Source: Globodera rostochiensis (taxonomy: Eukaryota > Nematoda > Chromadorea > Rhabditida > Heteroderidae). Taken from it: a stretch of 64,000 bases of DNA. Where the stretch lies: the NCBI GenBank assembly GCA_018350325.1, contig JAEVLN010000027.1, forward strand, positions 124,001-188,000. Reading direction: 5' to 3'. Below, one piece after another: positions 19,449-31,319 of the stretch. Each line of letters starts with the position of its first letter. Positions within the stretch are counted from its first letter, which is position 1. Both the position numbers and the translations under genes were made by a program. The notes beneath the pieces are model-generated. The model was not told where the DNA came from and ran no database searches. It saw nothing but the letters and a program-made list of their open reading frames with translations.

Positions 19449-22400
19449 GCGTTGTCACGAGAAATTTTTATGCAATTCGTGGGGTTGAATTTTGGAAAAC
19501 CCGAGGCCGGGTCCGGAACATTCGGGAGCCCCCGGTCCTAAACAGTTTCCTGGCTTCGGATTCTGCTAAATTTATAGCGTTTTGTCCGACTTTTTGTTGT
19601 TGCTATTTTGTGAAAAAGCGCGGAAAGGTGGGAGGGACCCTGGGGTGTCCTGTCCGTGCGTCGATTACCGACCGACCTTGCCTTTTACAAAATTTTTTTT
19701 TGGATTTCCGTTTTATAAAGAGACCACGAAAGCACGCACAAACTAACAGTGTCTACGGGTTCGAAAAAAGTAAATGAAAAACTCTTGAACAGAGGAGGAT
19801 AATGGCGGCGATGATGTTTGTTCGGCGGACTCGGGCTATTCAGCACACGCCTAATACATGTTGTGAATGTTGCTGCTGGTGCTGCACCGCCGCGCGCACG
19901 TCGTCTTTCGCTGGGGGCCCGGGGCTGGGTAAGGAAAACCAACCAAAAAGAATGATGACATACACAACAACTCTCTTTTTTTATATTACCACATCCATAT
20001 ATTTATTTTATATTATCGTTTTTTTCATTCATTCCAGTGGCCTTCTTCTTTTCTGGGGCTGTGTGATTCCGTGGTTTTTAGCCACCAAATTTCTCCCGAG
20101 TTTTCGGGGGCTAATAGAATTACATTTGTAATGTTTTTGAAAGGGGTGGTTCCCTGGGGTGTTGCTTTCAAAATATCAAAGTGGACAGAATTTAAAATTT
20201 TAGATTTTGTGGAACTTTTGGGGGGTTTGTTCACTGTATTTTTTCTCTTCACCCCTTTCCTGTTGAAGGGAATCGCCCCCCGACCCCCCGAAACCCGTCG
20301 GTCGGTTATTACGTATTATCAATCAATCTGTTCGTATGGAACTCGTCGGACGCCTCTGATATGCATAAATATAACGTGCGCCAATTTTTTTGCAAATTTT
20401 ATCAAAAAACGAAAAAAACGCACACATTCTAACGGTGACGGTGTTTGTTTGTTTACATGGAATTGGAATTTTGAACAAAGAAAGAAAAAATTTTGACTGC
20501 ATGTGTCCTTTTACCAGGGATGGTCGAAGTTTCGATTTCCGACATTTGTGGGCCGTGCGGAATTTCGATTTCCAAAAAATTTTGAGGACTCCATCCGGTT
20601 TTCCGCAATTTCTTGTTGTAGAGTCGACGCCCATCCCTGGTGTTTGTTACTACACAGGCACAAACACGGACAGGCAAAGAAAAAAGACCATGTTAGTTAC
20701 TCATGAGGAGAGGATTGGGAGGGAGGGAGTGAGACGTGCAGAAAAGAGAAGTAGAGACATAAAAGTTAACATGGCCAAAGGAATGCGCACAGAGGGAACA
20801 AAAACAAACAAACAAAAAAAAGATAGTAGTATAGCGTATAAATCAGGAATGCAACCGGATTCCGGACATTTTTTTGTCATCCGTTCAGATTCCTGGTGTG
20901 TATTGTATGTATAGCGTTTGTGGGGCGATTGGGGCTGATTCGTCAGGTAGATTTTGTTTTGTTGAGTGTTGCGGAGTGTGGGCAGAGAAAAGGAGGAAAA
21001 CGGCTAAAATAACGCGCGCGTGTTCTCTCTTGACAGAGAGCGAGAGACAAGACATTTAGGTGTACGTGTACATAACAGGAATGGCCGGAATTCCGACATT
21101 TTTGGGCGCGCGAAATTCCGATTTTCATTTATTCTTGAGGTCGTCGAGCCCATCCCAGCTGGTGTAAAATCAATTAACTAGTGGACCGAGAAAAAAAGGC
21201 AAAAAGAAACTTATTTGTTAGGTACATAGTGGGGGCAAAGAAAGAGAGGAAAGAGAACACATAAAATAAACAGCTCGATGAGGCGCTAGCTCAAAAAAAG
21301 TGCCAACCGGAACCTAAACGGTCAAAAAGCCAACAGACTGCATGGTTGGCATTTTGTCCGTTTTAAGCTTGGTTTACATTTTGTCCTGATACATACAGCT
21401 CTCGATGTGAAGGGACAGAGAAAAAGAAGGAAGAACCACAAAAACAAACTAAACGGGGGGTTTGTCTAGCGAGAGAGAAAGGGGAAAGATAAAAATGAAT
21501 ATTTATAAAGCGCATCGCGATCTTCGTACGTATAAACAGAACCACATTTAATTCAGGCAAAATGGGCCCGGGACCCGAAAAAAAGAACAAGCTTTAGGGG
21601 CACGACATTTTTTTTCACTTTTTCGAAAAACCACGCATTTTGTTCAACCACCCACCAACATGTTGGGCAGATAAGGACAAGAGGGGGACAGAGACTGGAC
21701 TATAATCTAGTGAATGGAGGAGACTACCTATTCTGCTGACCAGGGCCGGGGAGAAATCACACACGATCGCAAAAACGTAAACAAAAACACGTCAAAAGAA
21801 TGGGGGAGAGAAGCAAACAAACAAAAAATGGGTCAGAGGCTAAGAGGCAATTTGAGAAATTTAAAATGCACTGAAAAATGCGCGCACACGCGAGCACATT
21901 CTCACGGAACCTGTGCTCCACAAAAAATAAATCCGGCGCAATTTCTGAACGAAAAAAAAGTCACGGGGGTCGGGCCGGCTTCAGTCCGTACTCTTTAACA
22001 GAAAATGCTGCCACCACAACAATTAAGGAAGAAATAAATTGCTGCCGAATGCCGTAAGAGACCCCCAATTAATTTTGTTTCGACAAAATCCACTTTATTG
22101 GCGTAAAACAAATGCTTTTTTGGGTTCGACGATGGCAATAGGGCCCGCCGTCCGTGATCTGTGAAATGCTTGTCCGATGCCGAGATGGACCGGGACAGAA
22201 ATTGAATTTTGAGAATCCTCCCGGACAAAAAGATTACTTGAAAACCATCCCCCTCCCACCACCGTTCGGGCGCTACAAAAATGTGTGTGTGCAACAGCAG
22301 CGGCAACAACAATTTCAATTTCCCTCGCTACTTTTTTTATAGTGCCACACAATGCAATTCCAACAAAAATGCGCGCGCGCAAATTCTCAGTACAAAATTT

Positions 22401-22733
22401 GAAGAAAACAAAAAACGATTTAAAAATGCCAAAAAAATCGACGACAAAATTCGTCCTAACAAACAAAAAAATGTTGATGAGAATTGAACAACAAACACAT
22501 CATAACACATATTGTGGTGGAGGAGGCGTGAGGCGATGGAGCAGCAAAACAAAAAACAGTGGTCCATTTTTGTGTGTCAACAAATTCACAAAAAAAAAGT
22601 AAGAAGAAACACAGAAAATTTTGTGTAATCGCGACGTTCTTTGGGGACGGTTTGGGTGTACGTGCCGGTATTGGCGGCGGCGTTGTTCTCCAATCAGCAG
22701 AAGAGATTGGACTGACTGTGTGCAGGAGGATGA
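19449..22733. other. intergenic region with small palindromic elements
   Basis: No exon chain was found. Short elements with CAGGRATG...CATCCCWG-type ends lie at 20515-20639, about 20847-20896 and about 21082-21155; their interiors carry GGAATTCCGAC-type motifs. From 20700 to 22500 the plus strand is A-rich with many AAAACAAAC runs. The 3' UTRs of the two flanking convergent genes must lie here, but their ends cannot be fixed. Confidence 0.45.
20515..20639. mobile_element. CAGGGATGG-type miniature inverted-repeat element, 125 bp
   Basis: The ends CAGGGATGGTCGA and GTCGACGCCCATCCCTG are inverted. Internal TTTCGATTTCC repeats are present. No convincing target duplication was found, so the boundaries rest on the inverted ends alone. 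Confidence 0.5.
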
Positions 22734-25700
22734 CTACCAGACAGCGCGCAGACTGGTCGGCACAATGATGCGCGGTGTGCCAACGACGGCACGGGCGCCT
22801 TGAGAAATTGGTGGCCAAATTTTATAGGGCGGGCTAGGATTTTTGGTAAATAATGTATAAAGCCCTGGGGCTCTACATTTTCGAGAAAATCCTAAATTTT
22901 TTCCAATTTCGAGAGGATTACATAGGGGCGTACCCAATACGAATTGACCCCTTTTTTTGGCAAACTCCGTATTTTTTTCTCTCTCTCATGTAGGTCCGGT
23001 GGTTCGCCTTCCTTCTCCAGAAATATGCTACTCTTGCTGAATCCGTATAACAACTTTGCTAATCCGTACAGATCACTAAGCTCTCTTCGATTTGGCCCAG
23101 CCCCCTTTTGCTTGTCACTATTCATAAAAAGAAATCCGGACAAAAGCGAAGCGAACACAACACGAAGAACCCGTTTACTCGTTTCTGGCTTGACACAAAC
23201 AACAGTGACGGTGATGTACAACAACAAAATGCGCAATTCACCTCCTCCTGCTGCTGCAGCACCACCAGCTGAAGCAGTCGTAACAGCCGTCGTCGTTGCT
23301 GGTGCCCCCATGCCGCCTGCTCCAGCTCCTCCACCATAGTTATTGTCCAGCATGACTGCTGCTGATGTTCCTGCTGCCGTTGTTGTCGTAACGTTGCCTG
23401 CGGCAACAACAACACCGCCACCACAAACTCCATGTCGTCCATCACTGTTATTGCGCGAAACGCCGAAATCGCCCACGGCGGCGGCTGCTGCGATGCTCGG
23501 CGGCGGCGGAATGTTCTCGCCTTCGACGACGCTGCTGTTGTTCTCCAGCTGCTGCTTGGTGTTGTTGTTGTAGTTGTGTTGGTGACGACGCGGACGCTCC
23601 CCAAACAGACGCTCCTTTTTGGAGAAAAACGGTTTTTACATCGTCTTTGTCTTCCACATGCACAATTAAAATTTGCAATATTAATGGTAACGGAACAAAA
23701 AAATGTTTGCAAAAATTTAAACTTATTTACAAAAAACTTAATAGGGGACAAAAAAAAAGTTTCAGATATCTGTGTAATGGAAACCAAATTAAAATTATAC
23801 CGGGTCATCGGCCGGCTGGATGGACCGCGAGTAGGCCTGGATGCGGCCGAACAGGTCGCCCTCCTCGCGCTCGGAGCCCCCAGCGCGCTGCTTGCGCTCC
23901 GCACGTCCAGCCAACAAATAGGGCACCAACGCGTGGTCTATCGCCGTTTTTGGCTGCTGAAAAAAGCCCGAAATTAAAAGGAAAAAAATTCCAATTTAAA
24001 TTCCGTTAAACAACAACCCTGTTTCAAAACCGAAATTTTGTTTTGTCAAAATTTTTTGCCCATACAAAATCATTAATAAATTCTCCAAAAAAATTGTTTG
24101 TGCCTTATTCGCTTTCGCCAAGCGTTCGCCCGCCGCCGTCGTCGTCGGTGGCACCGCTTGTGGCGGTGACGGCACCGTTTGGCCCGCCCCTCCGGCAATG
24201 CAACCGCCGCCGCTCTCCTCCTCTTCGCTGAGCGAGCCGACCACCCGTTCGAGCGACGGGAAACCGCCGCAGCCGCCAACACCAGCGCCAGCACCCCGAC
24301 TGATCGCTATTGGCAACGATGCCGGCACAACGGTCCGGTGATTAGCATGGCCATGGCCACCGACGGGAGCGGCTGTGGCCAAGTTGGCAATGCCAACGAC
24401 TGCCGGCGCATGGATTCCTGGCATGAGAGGAGGGAACATTTGCAAAAATTGAAAGGACCTCTGGCCGAATTTTCTTTTTTATATTATTCGTTTTACTCAC
24501 CGGATCGTCCGCTGTGGCGCGTGCGCGGCGGAAAGCGATGCGTTGCCGAGAAGGCGCGGCCGCCGTGCAATTTTCCTGCATCCTTTGCGAGATCTGCGCA
24601 CAAAAATGGAGGCTAACGGCTTCCCAAAAGTGAGTGACAACAATAATTTCCCAAAAAAATTGCACACCCCCCCCCCCTCCCCTCCCCTCTCAAAAAAGGG
24701 GAAAATTTAAACCAAAAATTTGATTTTGGACACCGCCGCCGCTTCCGTGGCACGATAATAATTGTTTGTTTCTTGAAGTATTTTTTTTTAAGTTTTGCTC
24801 GAGTTCGGTTAAAAAAAATTGATGTTTAACCAACCCGTAGTTAAACCAAAAATTACTTTACTTGAAACCCTCCCCCATACCGTCCCCCCCCCCTAACCAT
24901 ACCATCCACCCCCCCCCTAACCATACCGTCCACCCCCTCCCCCCCCCCCCTAACCATACCGTCCACCCCCCTCCTAACCATACCGTCCACCCCCTCCCCC
25001 CCCTAACCATACCGTCCACCCCCCCCCCCTAACCATACCGTCCACCCCCCCCCCCTAACCATACCGTCCACCCCCTCCCCCCCCCCTAACCATACCGTCC
25101 ACCCCCCCCCTAACCATACCGTCCACCCCCCCCCCTAACCATACCATCCACCCCCCCCCCCCTAACCATACCGTCCACCCCCCCCCCCTAACCATACCGT
25201 CCACGTCGTCATCCGACACGGTCGGGTCAAAGTCGGCGGTGTAATGGCGAGTCCGTTCGCCCGATTGTGCCTTGGCCAGCACTTCTTCGTCCAGCGAGAA
25301 CACCGGGTCTATAAAGGGCACAAAAAATAAAAATGTTCATGAAAAAAAGGGATTCAATTCTAAACGCCTTCGAAGTGTATAAAAAATTCTAATTTTTTTT
25401 AGCGGTTTTGTAAAACAAATGAAATAATTAAACGACTTTTGGCTTTAAAATCAAACAACCATTTAATACGGAATTTTTTTTTCGCATTTAGCCCAGCTTC
25501 TCATGCATTTAATACCAAATCTTTGGTTTCTTCCCCCTATTTTTGCATTTAAAAAATCTTTAAATGCGCAAAAAAATACCTTCATCGTCCAACAGCCGGG
25601 AGGAGCTGAACATTGAGGAGTAGACGGTGTTGTTGCTGCTGCTGGACGACACGAATGTTGTGTTACTGCTGCTGGTGTTGCTGTTCTGTTTCTGCACAAA

Positions 25701-25975
25701 AAAAAACAATAAAAAAGTTTTCTGTTTATTAAAACAATTTATGAGCGAATTAATATTTTCCTGCAATATTTTGGGTACAAAATCCGTGTGCATTTTGAAC
25801 GTTTTCTTCCGGTGCTTCAAAAAGCCTTTCAAAAATTAAAAACAAAAAGCCATAATTCAAAAACCTGCAGCCGGTGCTGATGATCCGTCGTCTTCGACCC
25901 GACGGAGGCGGTGGCGCTTCCGCTGCCACCGCCGCCGCTGTTCTCCTCACTTTCGCTGCTCATCATCAGCACCAT
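22734..25975 (-). CDS. unrecognised low-complexity protein (8 exons)
   Basis: Exons (5' to 3') 25975-25865, 25691-25580, 25308-25198, 24593-24501, 24417-24104, 23956-23801, 23614-23242 and 22798-22734 join with matching phases to 444 codons. The product starts MVLMMSSESEENSGGGG, then a Ser/Asn-rich exon (KQNSNTSS...), an acidic segment (SLDEEVLAKAQSGERTRHY; DPTVSDDDVD), Ala/Gly-rich linkers, a conserved-looking block (KQPKTAIDHALVPYLL; GDLFGRIQAYSRSIQ) and a Thr/Ala/Gly-rich tail ending TPRIIVPTSLRAVW. No enzymatic motif or membrane segment is visible, and I could not assign a family. A leader acceptor (TTTTGTTTAG) precedes exon 1 at 26025. The fifth intron appears to start with GC (AAG|GCACAA), the only donor that keeps the phase. 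Exon 2 closely resembles an exon of the 56170-59073 gene. Confidence 0.68.
24870..25200. repeat. minisatellite that repeats a 5' splice-site sequence (about 13 copies)
   Basis: On the minus strand the real exon-3 junction reads GTGGACG|GTATGGTTAGG (donor at 25197). Downstream in the intron this sequence, followed by a run of G, recurs about every 22-32 bp, to near 24870. Eleven or more copies keep GGACGGTATGG exactly; two read GGATGGTATGG. The poly-G spacers vary in length. Confidence 0.88.
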
Positions 25976-26024
25976 CTGCTGCTGCGCCAGGGATGGCAAA
26001 AATGGGTGGTGGTTGAAACGATAT

Positions 26025-26026
26025 CT
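26025..26026 (-). promoter_or_regulatory. probable spliced-leader acceptor, 22734-25975 gene
   Basis: On the minus strand TTATTTTGTTTAG ends at 26025, 49 nt before the ATG at 25975. The 5' UTR reads through without another ATG. Confidence 0.45.
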
Positions 26027-26029
26027 AAA

Positions 26030-27960
26030 CAAAATAAAATGTTTTTTTTTCTTTCCGATTCCCTGGACAATTTCGGCATTAGTGTATAGTTTGGTGCCCT
26101 AAGTTATAAAAAAGAACTATTTTTCCTCCTGTCAGGAATAGGGGTTCACCCGGGCGGGTTTTTTTTTTTGAGTTTTTGGAACGGTCCGGGCCGCGTCAGG
26201 TTTTTTTAAATTTTTCGTCGACCGCCCGCCGGCTACCCATCCGAACCTTAGTCAGAAACGCCTTTAGATTCAGTGGCAGAAGTTTGAAACATGGCCATAA
26301 AACGCGGTTTAGTAGGTACACACAAATCGCTTTCTTATTTTTTGTGGCAAAGCGTTTGGGGGGGGGGGGTGTAGAATCCGTCTTATGACCTACATTTGAA
26401 CAATTCGGAATCCCGAATTCGAACATTTGGACGATTGTTTTGGTCTCAAAATCGTTGAATAAGCAGGATCCGATCATTATTTACCTTTGTTGTGTTTTGT
26501 GCTTTTGAACATTATGCCAAAATTACTTTGGAAATTGACCAAATGTTCACATTCAAAATTCGGGACCACTTTTCGAAAGTTTTCTAAAATATATGACCCC
26601 AAACTACTAGGGTGCGCATTTTTAAGCTATACCTATTTTCTGCAGCGTTGTTTGGGCGAGTTACGCACGAAAAACATGTTTTTTATGCCGAAAATTTTGT
26701 CATTTTAACAATCCACGGACCTAAAAACCCTTTTTGGGGGTTTTCGAGCCTAAATAGGCCCAAAAAACTTCATAAAAAAATGCACCAGCCATAAATCGAC
26801 CTTTTTTTTTGCCCAAGGGCCCGGTATTTGTTACCAATTTTGGCACTAATTTAGGCACGTCGTGTGGTATGGCAATTTGCGTTTTTTTGTTTTTTTCGAT
26901 GTGGCATGACAAAACCCCATCAAATGAGTCAATCTAGAGACCCTAACTTTTTTAACTAAATTCGAGGGTTGCGTTCGTTTTGTAGGACTTAACCATACAC
27001 CTCACGGCACGGACACTAACGCATTTTGGCACCAAATGATGTTAGGTATTGCCTGCTGAGGTTGTTGTGAAAGAATTGGCCCGTCTGTTGTTGATGAAAA
27101 TTACTATCGTTGCCGTTGGTTTTATCCATGACTGACTGACTGACTACTATATAAAGTGAATGGCACACACTGCAATTTGTTGGTTGGCCCGTTGAATGAG
27201 AATAATGGATGAGGACTACGCTTTCTGAAAATGCATGAAATTGGTTATGTGAAATAAAGGGAAATTTAAAAAAAATTGGGGTTTTTCGACCTAATTCTCG
27301 AATGCCAAATTCGGGCTTCAAAATGGTCGGAAAGGAGGGTCAGATTCGGAATACAGACCCTACTAGTTATATATACACGACTGGAACGAAACTTTATTTT
27401 TCCCCAATATTTTGCTGGTAAACCCGGTATCTTCCCCGGTACTAAGCTTACAGTTGATTAAGTGCACGAATCATTACGCCTTTCATACGGGTCAGAACTT
27501 AACTGACAAGGAATTTCGCTACCTTTGGACCGTTATAAAGTTACGGCGCCGTTGGTACTCTGAATTAAATGGTCCAGTGTACCGGTTTTTACCAAATCTT
27601 TTTTCTTTTTTGTCCATTAGTCCTCGTTTTTTAGACCGGGACAAAGTTGGGTAGAGTATTATGTCGTCTCACAATGGAAATGTTTTCCACTCTTTTGAGA
27701 TCCAACCAAAATATGTTGTACACCCAAGCAAATATTTATTTGTCGGTGGTGGAATAATAATATGTATGTTGAAAGTCAACAATCTTACGCATTACTAATC
27801 GATTGTGATCAACGGGGGGGGGGGGGCGTTTTATCGCCTCACTCACACAAATTGGTGGGCCACGCCCCGAACAGGGAGGGAGGGAGGGCTTTTCCTAGTC
27901 CCGGTTTTTTTTGAAAAGTCACCAGATTTGACAGTTCAAGAAAAAGGAAATGAAGGCTCC
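26030..27960. other. intergenic, no gene recognised
   Basis: This is AT-rich DNA with scattered short frames and no consistent splice chain. There is a poly-G run near 26360 and another near 27815. Nothing further can be supported. Confidence 0.4.
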
Positions 27961-27964
27961 GATT

Positions 27965-28125
27965 TCCCTGTCAAATCATATACCAATCGACTCCTCTCAT
28001 CTTATAATTCACGAATCTGCAAAGATTTTTGCGCGGAAGCAACTATGAAGGAAGCTATTAGCCCTGGACTGAAATGTCCCTTTCAATGGAGACTCAGTTG
28101 GCCACTGTGTAAAAATGTACCGTCT
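27965..28125 (+). repeat. dispersed repeat, copy 1 (partner at 62785-62935)
   Basis: Matching segments in order are ATCGACTCCTCTC, GGACTGAAATGTC, and GGGACTCAGTTGTCCACTG at 62904 against GAGACTCAGTTGGCCACTG here. A 138-codon frame crosses copy 1 but is broken in copy 2, so coding is unlikely. Confidence 0.5.
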
Positions 28126-28604
28126 GGAAAGGAAAGGAAAGCTTTTATTGCTGCAAAAAAAATTTTCCAATTTTTGTTGACAGACAGTAAAATGGAATTG
28201 TTTGTGGTTGAACACTTATGAGAAAATGTTTTATTTTAAATTTTATGCGTCGGTCGTAAAAGCATCGAATTGTTTTCGGCTCAGAAAAATGCACACAAAA
28301 TCTTCACAAATTTTCTCTCCGCTTTTTTTTTTTGTTTATTATCGACAATAAAATTTTTTGGTTTTGTCCGAGTCGAAGTTGAGGGGCGAGCTATATAATA
28401 TTTCCAAGGTCACCCACCACCAGCACACCACAAATCATCATCAATCAAACTCTTCAAAAAAGGTGCATAAAACAACAAAATGATGAAGAAATGAACGCGC
28501 GCATTTAAAAAGAATTGAAATATAAATGAGAACAAATCGCCAAATTAAATACACAACGCCACGATTGAGGGTCGGTGGGCGCCAGCAAAGTTTAAACTTT
28601 AAAG

Positions 28605-28945
28605 TAGGGTTGGACGGGACCGGGACGGGATTTCCCGGGTTTTTTTGGTTCCGCCGGGATCGGGACTATGATGGCATTTTCAATCTTTTTTACAAGGGTC
28701 CCGCCAACTGTTTGATGACTTAGTGGTTTGTCTTTTCGACAAATATGATGTAATGTGTTGGGTTTGAACTTGTTTTGCCTTTACTCATATATACGCTTCC
28801 CACCATTAATAAAAAACTTAAATAAATTTTTTCAAATATTTTTTAATAATGGATATACAAGAATTTTTGAAAAAAAAAATCAAGAAAGCTTCCTGAATTT
28901 TTGATTCATTTTTCTTAAAAAAGATTGTCAATTTTTGTAAAGCAA
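28605..28945. mobile_element. TAGGGTTG-family element, left part only
   Basis: The left end TAGGGTTGGACGGGACC, the GGGACGGGATTTCCCGG subterminal repeats, the tRNA-like unit (28697-28780) and the following about 150 bp match the 15511-16241 element in the same order. The match stops where the 28950-29125 hairpin begins, so the copy seems truncated there. Confidence 0.55.
28697..28780 (+). mobile_element. degenerate SINE-like unit, second copy
   Basis: GACTTAGTGGTTTG (A-box region) and GGGTTTGAACTTG (B-box region) are decayed versions of the 15607-15680 unit. The shared 3' flank ends CATTAATAA. Confidence 0.4.
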
Positions 28946-28949
28946 AATG

Positions 28950-29125
28950 CTTTCGAAAGCTTACAATTACGAAGCTATTAACAAGCAAAAGCTAAGCGAT
29001 TGGACTGAAAAAAGTTACGACAAAAGAAATCACAAAAAAATTTTAAGCTTTACTGGCCATAACTTTTTTGAAATTTGTCCAATCGCTTAGCTTTTGCTAA
29101 TTGTAAGCTTTCGAATGATATAAAA
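28950..29125. repeat. hairpin (inverted repeat) with AAGCTTTCGAA / GCTTAGCTTTTGC arms
   Basis: The arm at about 28950-29008 (CGAAAGCTTACAATTAC...AAGCAAAAGCTAAGCGATTG) is inverted at about 29078-29125 (CAATCGCTTAGCTTTTGC...TAAGCTTTCGAA). AACTTTTTT/AAAAAAGTT motifs flank it. The same plan recurs at 39338-39630 and, more weakly, at 62530-62715. Confidence 0.6.
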
Positions 29126-29179
29126 AATCTTTAATTTAGTTGACTTCGAAAAAAGTTATAAGGAAAAAAGTAGCGAGTT

Positions 29180-30850
29180 GGGTATTTACCGAAAAGAAAA
29201 CTGCTGAAAGCCGAGAGACTGACTTTGATCAGTGATTTTTTTCGCATTATTTGCGCACCTTTCTGTGCAAAATTTCTGAAGGTTGCGTCATTTTTAGTGT
29301 GCTCCGTTTTTTGTGCCTAAAACCAAAGCTCGGTCGATCGGAATCTCTTGGGTTTTAGAGCGTTTGATTTTGAAATTTGAGAAAATAAATTGAAAAACAC
29401 AACTTTATCTAAAGATGCTACCCAAAAAAAACCCCGAAAATTCAGTCCCGCCTCGGGATTAGAATTGACCGGGAATCCCGATGGATCCCCCAAGGACGGG
29501 CCAGAAAATTTTTCGGCGGAAGGGGGGGGTGGGCTAAATAGGGATTCTGTCCGGTGGCTGGATAGCGTGAGAAGAGCAAAAAAAAAAAGAAAGGAAAAAA
29601 ATAAATGATTTGGTGGCACCTGATTTTTGTTTAATATTTTTTTGGCATCCCCGGCTTTTTCCTGCATCTTAATTTTAGGTTAGGGGTGCCAATCTGCCAC
29701 ACAATACACATACATTAAAGTGAGGCAATCTGACGGCGTTAAATTTTCGTTCAAATTTCGGGGGGTTTGAAAGCAATAAAAGGGCGGCGGCGAGGCTGCT
29801 GCCTCCGACAACGACGACGACGAGACGATTGTCGTCGTCGATGGGTTGGATGGGTAGGGGGGGGGGGGAGGGAGGGTGTCGGGGTGTCAAATTTCAATTT
29901 GTACTATTAACGTACCCCCCACCCCATTTTACTTACAATGTTTGTGTGTACAAACAAACAAATTTTAGAGCAATATTAGATTGGTTGGATGGGGGGGGGG
30001 GTCTTATCGCACAGCGCAGTTTGGTTTTGGTTGGCGGGGGGACCACAACGCCATTTTTGGACAAATTTTTTTTGTAAAAAAAATTTTTTCTTCCAGCTTT
30101 TATGATAACAAATCAAGTCACACAATAGTCGAATCTGCTGATACCTTACGCATTGTAAAAATGTCTGGACAAAAGGACCACGACAAATGGTTGATGGACA
30201 AAATGTCTCCAGTAAACAAATCGGACAAAATGACGGGGGTGATCTTCCAAATTTGAATTGGACAGTTTGGCGCCAACAGATTGAAACGTTTATAACTTTT
30301 TGGTTTATTTGACCAAATCAAATAAACTTGGACATATAAAGAGTGTTCCGAATGATTTCAATTTATTTTGATTTGCTTTCCTAATGGCTTAGTTATGACT
30401 GACTGACGGCACCAAAACGGCGCCACCAAACTGTCCGGCTCCGCCACTTGGGCGGCGTTTGTTTTTATACCCAATTTTGTCATGGTCCAACCCCTGCGGG
30501 GGTGTTGACGTTGTGTTGTCCAAACCTACCAATTTTGAAGGGTTTTCCTCTCAAATTCGGTGGTTGAGGTTCACCAGTCCACACATAAAACAATGTGATT
30601 TGTTGGCCAATTATATGTATGTCATTTTGTTAAGGTCCAATTTCAAGTTTTAAGGGCTCGGGCTCGGGCTCCACAATTTTGTCTTTTTTAAACACTGCAC
30701 AAAACCCGCCAATTTTGAGGGCGAGTTTTTTCTCCCAAAATTTGGGGTTGTCCCCCACCTCAACGCACACAATTTATTTGTTTGTTGGCTGGCGCTGGCC
30801 AATTCTGTCTGTCATTGTTAAAAGGCCTTTGTTGGGCTGTCTGATTTTCC
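29180..30850. other. intergenic, no gene recognised
   Basis: Poly-G/poly-C runs (29522, 29858, 29992) and short frames only. At 30160-30235 there are three ACAAAATGTC-type motifs, resembling the unit of the 40168-40490 minisatellite. Confidence 0.4.
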
Positions 30851-31318
30851 ATTTTTTTTTGTGAATTTTTAGGCTCCAATTTTGTCCTTTTTTTAATTCC
30901 AACCCCCCAATTTGGAGGGGTTTTCTCTTAAAATACCCCCGATTTTTTTTTTGTGAATTTTTAGGTTCCAATTTTGTCCTTTTTTTAATTCCAACCCCCC
31001 GATTTGGAGGGGTTTTCTCTTAAAATACCCCCGATTTTTTTTTGTTTTGTGAATTTTTAGGCTCCAATTTTGTCCTTTTTTTAATCCAACCCCCCAATTT
31101 GGAGGGGTTTTCTCTTAAAATACCCCCGATTTTTTTTTTGTGAATTTTTAGGCTCCAATTTTGTCCTTTTTTTAATTCCAACCCCCCGATTTGGAGGGGT
31201 TTTCTCTTAAAATACCCCCGATTTTTTTTTGTTTTGTGAATTTTTAGGCTCCAATTTTGTCCTTTTTTTAATTTCCAACCCCCCAATTTGGAGGGTTTTC
31301 TCCTAAAATCCCCCTCTC
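30850..31318. repeat. about 93-bp tandem repeat, 5 copies
   Basis: GTGAATTTTTAGGCTCCAAT recurs at about 30861, 30953, 31046, 31139 and 31236. Each unit includes AACCCCCCAATTTGGAGGGG and TCTTAAAATACCCCCGA. Units differ by small indels in the T runs, and a minus-strand frame stays partly open. Confidence 0.9.
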
Positions 31319-31319
31319 C

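Noticed and set aside
24502..24606. Frame ISQRMQENCTAAAPSRQR for exon 4 of the 22734-25975 gene
   Set aside because: This frame would need phase 0 at both ends. The phase-1 frame (DLAKDAGKLHGGRAFSATHR) agrees with both neighbouring exons.
27805..28221. 138-codon frame as a gene
   Set aside because: Part of it recurs as a dispersed repeat at 62785-62935, where the frame is broken; the composition is not gene-like.
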